DNA of 64,000 nucleotides, taken from Actinoplanes palleronii (GTDB lineage Bacteria > Actinomycetota > Actinomycetes > Mycobacteriales > Micromonosporaceae). The notes under the pieces were generated by a model that was not told the DNA's origin, ran no database searches, and saw only the letters and a program-made list of their open reading frames with translations. Numbering within the stretch: the first letter of the stretch is position 1; each line of letters starts with the position of its first letter. The DNA lies in NCBI RefSeq assembly GCF_016862315.1, contig NZ_BOMS01000018.1, forward strand, positions 1 through 64,000, given 5' to 3'. Shown one piece after another: positions 50,641 to 61,587 of this stretch. The position numbers and the translations under genes were made by a program.

Positions 50641-50693
50641 GGCTGTGACTCAGGGGTGCCTCCCGGCACGGGAGCCACCCCTGAGTCACAGCC
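50641..50693. repeat. Long perfect palindrome, related copy E
   Basis: A 17-bp exact stem GGCTGTGACTCAGGGGT / ACCCCTGAGTCACAGCC with an inner CTCCCG-GCA-CGGGAG hairpin. The core GGGGTGCCTC matches the 55-bp family, but the outer arm differs. It lies between DUF6104 and the pta start, where it may also act as a terminator. Confidence 0.8.
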
Positions 50694-50803
50694 AAGACCG
50701 GGAGGCGCGCCACGGCCTGGACCGGCCGCGGTGTCGCGCGAGACCATCACGGGACGCGGCTCGTAGCCTGCGGACGTGCGCTCGGTATTCGTACCGGAAA
50801 GGG

Positions 50804-50980
50804 TTATTCGTCGTCCTCGTCGTGGCGAGCGAGCCAGGTGGCGAAGCGCTCGATCGGGGTCTCGAACTCGGGGTTGATGTCGACGAAGGTGCGCAGCTGC
50901 TCGGCGAGCCACTCGATGGTGACGGTCTCCTCGCCGCGCCGCTGCGTCAGTTCCTCGATGCCCCGATCGGTGAAGTACAT
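50804..50980 (-). CDS. DUF6104 family small acidic protein
   Basis: A 58-residue protein of the actinobacterial DUF6104 family: MYFTDRGIEELTQRRGEE, WLAEQLRTFVDINPEFETP and an acidic ARHDEDDE end. No membrane helix. ATG at 50980 is chosen because the family begins MYFTDRG. It is commonly found next to the 2-oxoglutarate decarboxylase gene, as here. Function unknown. Confidence 0.88.
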   Translation of the reverse strand: MYFTDRGIEELTQRRGEETVTIEWLAEQLRTFVDINPEFETPIERFATWLARHDEDDE

Positions 50981-50995
50981 GCACGGATAGTAAAA

Positions 50996-51025
50996 GGGGG
51001 CGCCCCGCAAACGCGGAGCGCCCCC
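50996..51025 (-). terminator. Terminator of kgd
   Basis: GGGGGCGCCCCGC (50996-51008) pairs with GCGGAGCGCCCCC (51013-51025) with one mismatch; on the minus strand it is followed by CTTTTAC. It lies 13 bases after the kgd stop. Confidence 0.85.
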
Positions 51026-51038
51026 TGTCACCAGCGGA

Positions 51039-54791
<3,753 letters not shown>

Positions 54792-54895
54792 GTGACATCT
54801 CCGTCACGCGGGACGGGCTAGGATCCGGTGTCTAGGCTACGCCGTGCGCGAGCGTCGCCCGTCCGGACGTCCGGTCTGTGACCCGATCCTCGGTC

Positions 54896-55549
54896 CTACG
54901 CCGTCCTGATCCAGGTGGCCCGGGCGACCGCGAGCCGCTGCCCGTCCGGGCCGTGCACCGCCGAGTCGACCAGCGCCTTCCGGCCCGTGAGCTCGACGAC
55001 CGCCCCGGTGATCACGCAGTGCGCACCGGGTTCGGGAAGAGTGGCGAGGGCCACCGCGATCCGGCCCAGGACGTAGGCCTGTCCGGGTGTGATCGCGGTC
55101 CAGCCGCCGGGGCAGTCCAGCGCGGCCCAGAGCAGCGGGGCGGACACCTCGTCCGGGACCGTCCAGGGCGCCGCGGTGCGGCCGTCCGGCAGCGGGCCCG
55201 GGAAGATCCGCAGACCGTCGCCCTCGGCCCGCTCCGGCCCGCAGACGAAGCAGGTCGGGAACGGGTGGGCGGTGAAGCCGGGGTAGTCCCGCGCGGCGGT
55301 GACCGCGGTGTCCCATCCGACCGGGTCGACGCCCGGGCCCGCATCGGGGACGTCGGCGAGTTCGGCGATCAGGGAGCTGCCCGCGTACACGAGATCGTCG
55401 CGGACCTCGAGGTCGGCCTCCAGTGGCGGAGGCAGCCGGAGGGTGACCTGACGGATGCCGGAGCCGGGCGCGGCGGCGGCGAAGACGCCGGCCGACCAAC
55501 CGCCGTTTCCGGAGCCGGGCGGGCCGTTGAAGCGTGCCGGGATACGCAT
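54896..55549 (-). CDS. Hypothetical protein, hotdog (thioesterase)-like
   Basis: A 217-residue protein. The pattern PARFNGPPGSGNGGWSAGV near the N terminus and DYPGFTAHPFPTCFVCGP in the middle match small actinobacterial hotdog-fold thioesterase-like proteins. Two Cys (CFVCG) are conserved in relatives. LLWAALDCPGGWTAI may be the helix of the hotdog fold. No classical catalytic Glu/Asp was identified, so the activity is uncertain. ATG at 55549. Divergent from the GNAT gene, with 93 bp between. Confidence 0.65.
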   Translation of the reverse strand: MRIPARFNGPPGSGNGGWSAGVFAAAAPGSGIRQVTLRLPPPLEADLEVRDDLVYAGSSLIAELADVPDAGPGVDPVGWDTAVTAARDYPGFTAHPFPTCFVCGPERAEGDGLRIFPGPLPDGRTAAPWTVPDEVSAPLLWAALDCPGGWTAITPGQAYVLGRIAVALATLPEPGAHCVITGAVVELTGRKALVDSAVHGPDGQRLAVARATWIRTA

Positions 55550-55642
55550 CCACCGACCTTCGCACAAGCCGTTCATCAACCGGCCACGCATCGCCTCCTG
55601 GCGCGACACGCCATCGGCAGCTGTCACCCTTACAAAAATCAC

Positions 55643-56404
55643 ATGGCAGTTCTGATGACCGCTGCTGCACCCACCGGGACCAGCGGCTACACGCTTCTCA
55701 TCGCCGACGACCAGACTCAGGTCGAGGCCGCGCAGCGACTGCGTCACGACGTCTTCGCGGGCGAGCTCGGCGCGACCCTCGCGCCCGGCGCGCCGGGACT
55801 CGACGTCGACGAGTTCGACGCGTACTGCGATCACCTCATCGTTCGCGACGACGCGACCGGTGACGTGGTCGGCACCTACCGGATGCTCCCGCCGCGCGCC
55901 GCCGACCTGGCCGGCCGGCGGTACGCCGACTCCGAGTTCGACCTGAGCGCCCTGCGCCCGCTGCGCGAACAGCTGGTGGAGATCGGCCGCTCCTGTGTGC
56001 ACCCGGACCACCGCTCCGGCGCCGTGGTCAACCTGATGTGGGCCGGCATCGCCCGGTACCTGCACCTGAACAACCTGCGCTGGCTCGGCGGCTGCGCCTC
56101 GGTGCCGCTCGGCGACGGCGGGGTCACCGCGGCCGGCGTCCGGGCCCGGATCAACGAGAAGCACCTGGCGCCGCCCGCGCTGCGGATCCGCCCGCGCACG
56201 CCGTGGACGCCGCCGGAAGGCCTGGTCGCGAACCCGAAGGTGGCGGTCCCCGCGCTGCTCAAGGGGTATCTGCGGCTGGGCAGCTGGGTGTGCGGCGAGC
56301 CGGCCTTCGACCCGGCCTTCGACTGCGCCGACTTCTACGTGCTGTTCTCGATGGACCGGCTGGACCCGCGGTACCGCCGGCACTTCCTGGGCGCGACCCG
56401 ATGA
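55643..56404 (+). CDS. GNAT N-acyltransferase, OlsB-type (lyso-ornithine lipid synthesis)
   Basis: A 253-residue acyltransferase of the Acetyltransf_5/hemolysin-like group. Elements of OlsB are AQRLRHDVFAGELGA, VGTYRMLPP, LVEIGRSCVHPDHRSG and a C-terminal FDCADFYVLFSMDRL. OlsB acylates the amino group of ornithine, but the amino acid cannot be read. The immediate downstream gene is a PlsC-type acyltransferase in ATGA overlap, the typical OlsB/OlsA pair. ATG 55643 is used; ATG 55655 is an alternative. Confidence 0.82.
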   Translation: MAVLMTAAAPTGTSGYTLLIADDQTQVEAAQRLRHDVFAGELGATLAPGAPGLDVDEFDAYCDHLIVRDDATGDVVGTYRMLPPRAADLAGRRYADSEFDLSALRPLREQLVEIGRSCVHPDHRSGAVVNLMWAGIARYLHLNNLRWLGGCASVPLGDGGVTAAGVRARINEKHLAPPALRIRPRTPWTPPEGLVANPKVAVPALLKGYLRLGSWVCGEPAFDPAFDCADFYVLFSMDRLDPRYRRHFLGATR

Positions 56405-57180
56405 CCGCGCCCGGTACCGCCCTCTGGCAGCCCGCGTCGGGCTGTGGCGACCGCTGCCGGCCCGGCGACGCACCGGCCGCCGGGGCCTGGACCGCCGGGT
56501 GGCGGGTGGTGGGCGTGTTCGGCGTACTCCTGATCGGTCTTCTCCCGGCGGCGCTGCTGCGTGGCGCCGCGCTGCGGACCCTGGCCCGCAGCCTGCTCGC
56601 GGTCCTCGGGGTGACGCTCGTGGTGCGTGGCCCGGCGCCGCGCCCGGGCAGCCTGCTGGTCGCCAACCACATCTCCTGGCTGGACATCCTGGCGCTGGTC
56701 GCGGTGACGCCGGTGCGGCTGGTGGCCAAGCACGACGTGCGCTCCTGGCCGGCGCTGGGCGCGACCGCCAGCCGCAGCGGCGCGATCTTCATCGACCGGA
56801 CCAGGCCGCGGACGCTGCCGATGACGGTGGGCGAGGTCGCGGCCGCGCTGCGGGCCGGGCGGTCGGTTGCGGCTTTTCCCGAGGGTACGACGTACTGCGG
56901 CGCCGAGCGGGGCGACTTCCGTCCGGCGCTGTTCCAGGCGGCGATCGACGCGGGCGCCCCGGTGGTGCCCACCTCGATCACCTACGACACCACCGAGGCG
57001 TCGTTCATCGGCGACGACACGCTGCTCGCCTCGATCCGGCGGATCGCCCGGGTGCGCCGGACCACGATCGCCGTGATCACCGCTCCGGCGCTGCGGCCGA
57101 TGCCGGGCGCGGACCGGCGGGCGCTGGCCCGGGCGGCGCAGCGCAGCATGGCCGGCCACGGCTACCGGCTGGCCGCGTAG
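56401..57180 (+). CDS. 1-acylglycerol-3-phosphate acyltransferase-like (OlsA/PlsC)
   Basis: A 259-residue membrane-associated acyltransferase. The catalytic H-x4-D is in VANHISWLDILAL, the binding Arg in FIDRTRP, and AFPEGTTYCG is block III. One hydrophobic segment at about 35-60 anchors it. It would add the ester-linked second chain after the OlsB-type reaction, giving a phosphorus-free ornithine lipid. The ATGA overlap with the GNAT gene couples translation. Confidence 0.87.
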   Translation: MTAPGTALWQPASGCGDRCRPGDAPAAGAWTAGWRVVGVFGVLLIGLLPAALLRGAALRTLARSLLAVLGVTLVVRGPAPRPGSLLVANHISWLDILALVAVTPVRLVAKHDVRSWPALGATASRSGAIFIDRTRPRTLPMTVGEVAAALRAGRSVAAFPEGTTYCGAERGDFRPALFQAAIDAGAPVVPTSITYDTTEASFIGDDTLLASIRRIARVRRTTIAVITAPALRPMPGADRRALARAAQRSMAGHGYRLAA

Positions 57181-57262
57181 CATCTCCGGACGCGGTACGC
57201 CTCACAGATAATTTTCAGCAAGCCTGCAGCAAGGGCGCAGGGGGCGGGGAAAGAATGGCCCC

Positions 57263-57976
57263 ATGGCCGTTCAGACCCAGCCCAAGCAGAGCGAGGCGAA
57301 GCTGCTCGTCGTCGAGGACGACGCGAACATCCTCGAGCTGCTCTCCGCCAGCCTGCGCTTCGCCGGGTTCGACGTCACCACGGCGACCAGCGGGAGCGCC
57401 GCGGTCAGCGCGGCACGCAGCGCGGCGCCCGACCTGGTCGTGCTCGACGTGATGCTCCCCGACCTCGACGGCTTCGAGGTGATCCGGCTGATGCGCGAGG
57501 GCGGGCAGCGCACCCCGGTGGTCTTCCTGACCGCGCGGGACGGCACCGACGACAAGATCCGTGGGCTCACCCTGGGCGGCGACGACTACGTCACCAAGCC
57601 GTTCAGCCTGGAGGAGCTCACCGCCCGGATCCGGGCCGTGCTGCGCCGAACCACGGCCGGCGAGGAGCAGCCGTCCCGGCTGGTCTTCGCGGACCTGGAG
57701 CTCGACGAGGAGACCCACGAGGTCTATCGGGCGGGCAGCCGGGTGCAGCTCTCGCCGACCGAGTTCAAGCTGCTGCGCTACCTGATGCTCAACGCCAACC
57801 GGGTGCTCTCCAAGGCGCAGATCCTCGACCACGTGTGGAAGTACGACTTCCGCGGTGACGACAACATCGTCGAGTCCTACATCTCGTACCTGCGGCGCAA
57901 GGTGGACAACGTGCAGCCGCGCCTGATCCACACCCTCCGCGGCGTGGGTTACGTGCTGCGCAAACCGGCCGTCTAA
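57263..57976 (+). CDS. OmpR-family response regulator
   Basis: A 237-residue regulator. The receiver domain (about 12-125) has Asp19-Asp20, the phosphoacceptor Asp62 (VVLDVMLPD), Thr in FLTARD and Lys in VTKPFSL. The winged-helix DNA-binding domain (about 140-235) ends RRKVDNVQPRLIHTLRGVG. Its closest relatives in actinobacteria include TcrA/MprA-like regulators. The sensor kinase is encoded 10 bp downstream. The signal is unknown. Confidence 0.93.
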   Translation: MAVQTQPKQSEAKLLVVEDDANILELLSASLRFAGFDVTTATSGSAAVSAARSAAPDLVVLDVMLPDLDGFEVIRLMREGGQRTPVVFLTARDGTDDKIRGLTLGGDDYVTKPFSLEELTARIRAVLRRTTAGEEQPSRLVFADLELDEETHEVYRAGSRVQLSPTEFKLLRYLMLNANRVLSKAQILDHVWKYDFRGDDNIVESYISYLRRKVDNVQPRLIHTLRGVGYVLRKPAV

Positions 57977-57986
57977 GCCGGGCTCG

Positions 57987-59531
57987 ATGTCACTCACCGA
58001 ACGGGTCCGCACCGCGCTCCCGCAGCAGACCAGCCTGCGCAAGGCCTCGCTCCGGACCAAGCTGGTCGCGTCGGTGCTGGTGCTGGTGTTCGCGGCGCTG
58101 ACCCTGATCAGCTCGGCGAGCACGATCGCGCTGCACACGTACATGGTCGACCGGCTGGACAACCAGCTCAGGGCCACTTACAAGGACCTGGGGCTGCTGG
58201 CCGACACCAACTTCCGGGTCTACGCGCCGATGGAGTGGATGTTCGCGTACACCGCGATGAGTGGCATCGGACCGGTGCTGAGCGGCCGCAACGTTGCCGA
58301 GGAGGACCTGCCGCCCCTGCTGAAGGGTGTGGAGGAGGTCGAGTCGCACGCCGACACCCCGTACACGGTGCGCTCGGTGAACGGCAAGTGGATGTGGCGG
58401 CTGCTGGCCGAGGTCAACGACAACGGCACGGTGGTCTACGTCGGCCAGCGGATGACCGGTATCGACGCGGTGATAGCCCGATTGGTCTGGGTGGACGTGC
58501 TGGTCGGCGTCGGGGTGCTGCTCGCGCTCGCGATCGTCGGTGCGGCCCTGGTCCGGCAGAGTCTGATCCCGCTGCTGCAGATCGAGCGGACCGCCGGGCG
58601 GATCGCGGCCGGTGACTACAGCCAGCGGGTGCCCGACCCGGAGTCGGACGGCGGTGAGCCCACCACCGAGCTGGGCCGGCTCTCCACCGCGCTGAACACG
58701 ATGCTGGCCCAGATCGAGGCGTCGTTCCACGCCCGCGCCGCCTCCGAGCGGCAGGCCATGGCGGCGGCCGAGTCCGCGAAGCTCTCCGAGAGCCGGGCGG
58801 TGCGCTCCGAGGAGAAGATGCGGCAGTTCGTCGCGGACGCCTCGCACGAGCTGCGCACGCCGCTGACCACCATCCGCGGGTTCGCCGAGCTGTACCGCCA
58901 GGGCGCGGTCTCCGACCGGGAGGCGGTGGCCCGGCTGGTCCGGCGGATCGAGGACGAGGCGTCCCGGATGGGCCTGCTCGTCGAGGACCTGCTGCTGCTC
59001 GCCCGGCTTGACCGGGAACGACCACTCAACCTGGCGCCGGTCGAGCTGCCGGTGCTGGCCATGGACGCGGTGCAGGCGGCCCGGGCGACCGCGCCGGACC
59101 GGGTCGTGGAGCTGGACGTGAGCGACGATCCCGAGCGGCTGGTGGCGTACGGCGACGACGCCCGGCTGCGCCAGGTGATCGGTAATCTGATGACGAACGC
59201 GCTGGTGCACACGCCGCCGGACGCGACGGTGACGCTGCGGGTGTACCCCTCCGGCGAGGACCACGCGGTGGTGGAGGTGGCCGACAGCGGGCCCGGCCTC
59301 ACCCCGGAGCAGCAGGCGCACGTGTTCGAGCGCTTCTACCGGGCGGACGGCGCGCGGACCAGGAACACCGAGCGGGAAGCCACCGGGACCGGCCTCGGGC
59401 TGGCCATCGTGGCGGCCATCGTGGCCGCGCACGAGGGCACTGTGGAAGTGCTGAGTGAACCGGGCCGGGGCGCGGTGTTCCGGGTGCGGTTGCCGGCGCT
59501 CTCGAAACTGGAATCCGCCGACGGGGAATGA
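57987..59531 (+). CDS. Sensor histidine kinase, HAMP-HisKA-HATPase
   Basis: A 514-residue membrane kinase. Helix 1 (about 28-50) and helix 2 (about 170-190) enclose an extracytoplasmic sensor domain of about 120 residues. A HAMP linker (about 190-245) and HisKA with His287 (DASHELRTPLTTIRG) follow. The ATPase has VIGNLMTNALVHTPP, DSGPGLTPEQ and GTGLGLAIVAAIV. It pairs with the response regulator immediately upstream. The sensor region has no recognised domain. Confidence 0.93.
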   Translation: MSLTERVRTALPQQTSLRKASLRTKLVASVLVLVFAALTLISSASTIALHTYMVDRLDNQLRATYKDLGLLADTNFRVYAPMEWMFAYTAMSGIGPVLSGRNVAEEDLPPLLKGVEEVESHADTPYTVRSVNGKWMWRLLAEVNDNGTVVYVGQRMTGIDAVIARLVWVDVLVGVGVLLALAIVGAALVRQSLIPLLQIERTAGRIAAGDYSQRVPDPESDGGEPTTELGRLSTALNTMLAQIEASFHARAASERQAMAAAESAKLSESRAVRSEEKMRQFVADASHELRTPLTTIRGFAELYRQGAVSDREAVARLVRRIEDEASRMGLLVEDLLLLARLDRERPLNLAPVELPVLAMDAVQAARATAPDRVVELDVSDDPERLVAYGDDARLRQVIGNLMTNALVHTPPDATVTLRVYPSGEDHAVVEVADSGPGLTPEQQAHVFERFYRADGARTRNTEREATGTGLGLAIVAAIVAAHEGTVEVLSEPGRGAVFRVRLPALSKLESADGE

Positions 59532-59716
59532 GAAGTCACACCCTTTTCTTCGGCGCGTATTTCCTGTTCAGGGGCGTTGTGAGGCCATTTCTGAAATGCA
59601 CGGGGGTGATCGGTTTGAATAGTCAAAATCACTGATACCGGCGGCCGTCGAGGCTTCCAGTAAACGCTCAGGGGCAGCACAGGTAGATACGAGTACGACG
59701 GGGCAGAGTAGGCGAC

Positions 59717-61366
59717 ATGAACGAGAACGAGACCAACCCGCGGCCCGCGGACGCCGGCGCTGAGTTCAGCAGCACGGAGCGGGTGGAGTCTGAGCAGCCG
59801 ACTGCAGCGCAGCCGCCGGTTGCCTCGCAGCCCGCCGCTCACCAGTCCGCGGCACCCACCTCCGGCGCGCACCCCACGCCGCAGTACGACGCGCAGCCCA
59901 CTGCGCACCATTCCCCGCAACTGCTGCACGACGCGCAGCCCACCGCGCCGAGCGCCTGGGCCCAGCCCGCCGCTCACCAGCAGTCCGCCGACCCGCAGTC
60001 CTACCAGCCGGCCGCACCGCAGCCGCCGCACGCGCCCGCATCGCCGTGGCAGCAGCCGGCGCCGGTCTCCGCGATCCCGGTCACCAGCCAGCCGTATGCC
60101 GCGGGCTACTCCCCCTACGCCGCCCAGCAGCAGCCCGGCTACGCCCAGACCGGTTATGGCCAGCCGGCGGGCTACCAGCACACCGGCGCCTGGCAGCACG
60201 GCGCGACACCGACACCGCCCGAGGGCGTCGTCCCGGTCTGGGCGCAGGGTCCGGGCGCCCAGCCGCCGCGCACCGGCCGGGGCCGCAAGATCCTGATGGC
60301 CGGCGCGGCCGCCATCGTGATCGCGCTGCTCTCCGGCGGCGTCGGCGCCGCCACCGTGATGGCGATGGACGACAACGGCTCGAACCCGACGGTCCAGACC
60401 GGCAACTCCTCGGTCACCCGGGTGGTGGACCGTTCCTCGCTGGCCCAGATCGCGGCCGCGGTGCAGGACAGCGTCGTCTCGATCACCACCGGCTCCGGTG
60501 AGGGCTCCGGCGTGGTGATGAGCGCCGACGGCTACATCGTGACCAACAACCACGTGGTGGCCTCGGCCTCCGGCGACACCGTGAACATCATCTTCGCGGA
60601 CGGCAAGAAGGCCACCGCGAAGATCGTCGGCACCGACCCGCGGACCGACCTGGCCGTGGTCAAGGCCGACGGCGTCTCCGGGCTCAAGGCCGCCACCTTC
60701 GGCGACAGCTCGAAGATGGAGGTCGGCGACACCGTGCTGGCGCTCGGCAGCCCGCTGGGCCTGGAGGGTTCGGTCACCGCCGGCATCATCAGCGCCAAGG
60801 ACCGCACCATCGAGTCCAGCAGCGAAGAGGACCAGCAGGAGCAGCAGAACCCGCTCGGCCAGTCGCAGCAGCAACAGCAGTCGTCGACCAGCACCACGAT
60901 GACCGGCCTGCTGCAGACCGACGCCCCGATCAACCCGGGCAACTCCGGCGGCGCGCTGGTCAACACGAACGGCGAGGTGATCGGGATCAACTCGGCGATC
61001 GCCACCTCCGGCTCCAGCTCCGGCAACATCGGCCTCGGCTTCTCCATCCCGAGCAACAAGGCGGTGGACGTCGCCAAGGCGCTGATGGCGGGCACGAAGG
61101 TGAGCCACCCGGCGCTCGGCGTCAGCGTGACCACCGCGGAGAACGGCGGCGCCCTGGTCAGCCAGGTGACGTCGGGCAGCGCGGCGGCCAAGGCCGGCCT
61201 GCAGCAGGGCGACGTGATCACCAAGGTGGACGGCAAGGAGATCAGCGAGTCGGACGACCTGGTGGCCGCGGTGCAGGCCGGCTCGGTCGGTCAGCAGATG
61301 ACCATCACCTTCACCCGCAACGGCGCCGAGAAATCGGTGACCGTCACGCTCGCCGAATCCAAGTAG
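59717..61366 (+). CDS. HtrA/DegP-like trypsin protease with PDZ domain
   Basis: A 549-residue membrane-anchored serine protease. The first ~190 cytoplasmic residues are Pro/Gln/Ala/Tyr-rich and probably disordered. One helix spans about 196-216, followed by the trypsin-like domain with His279 (TNNHVVA), Asp311 (RTDLAVV) and Ser410 (NPGNSGGALV), and a PDZ domain at about 455-545. A Gln-rich loop (EEDQQEQQN, SQQQQQS) interrupts the protease near 375-392. It is a stress protease acting outside the membrane, downstream of the two-component genes. A hairpin terminator follows. Confidence 0.93.
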   Translation: MNENETNPRPADAGAEFSSTERVESEQPTAAQPPVASQPAAHQSAAPTSGAHPTPQYDAQPTAHHSPQLLHDAQPTAPSAWAQPAAHQQSADPQSYQPAAPQPPHAPASPWQQPAPVSAIPVTSQPYAAGYSPYAAQQQPGYAQTGYGQPAGYQHTGAWQHGATPTPPEGVVPVWAQGPGAQPPRTGRGRKILMAGAAAIVIALLSGGVGAATVMAMDDNGSNPTVQTGNSSVTRVVDRSSLAQIAAAVQDSVVSITTGSGEGSGVVMSADGYIVTNNHVVASASGDTVNIIFADGKKATAKIVGTDPRTDLAVVKADGVSGLKAATFGDSSKMEVGDTVLALGSPLGLEGSVTAGIISAKDRTIESSSEEDQQEQQNPLGQSQQQQQSSTSTTMTGLLQTDAPINPGNSGGALVNTNGEVIGINSAIATSGSSSGNIGLGFSIPSNKAVDVAKALMAGTKVSHPALGVSVTTAENGGALVSQVTSGSAAAKAGLQQGDVITKVDGKEISESDDLVAAVQAGSVGQQMTITFTRNGAEKSVTVTLAESK

Positions 61367-61385
61367 ACCTCAATCCTTTCGCTGC

Positions 61386-61423
61386 GGCGGGTGACGTGAC
61401 CAGGGGTGGGCACGTCACCCGCC
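61386..61423 (+). terminator. Terminator after HtrA
   Basis: A 13-bp perfect stem GGCGGGTGACGTG / CACGTCACCCGCC with a 12-base loop, followed by GTATTCCTG. Confidence 0.85.
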
Positions 61424-61587
61424 GTATTCCTGTCTACTGCCGCTATTCAGGACTTTCGCGACCAACGGGCAGGTTTCTCCGCCGGGGACTCGCGTTCGGC
61501 CAGGGTTCCGCCTAATCTCCTTTCGCCATCGGCAGAGCCCTCGCCGTCGGCGCGGTTTCGCTTCGGCGGAGTGAGAGGCCCAGCGAG

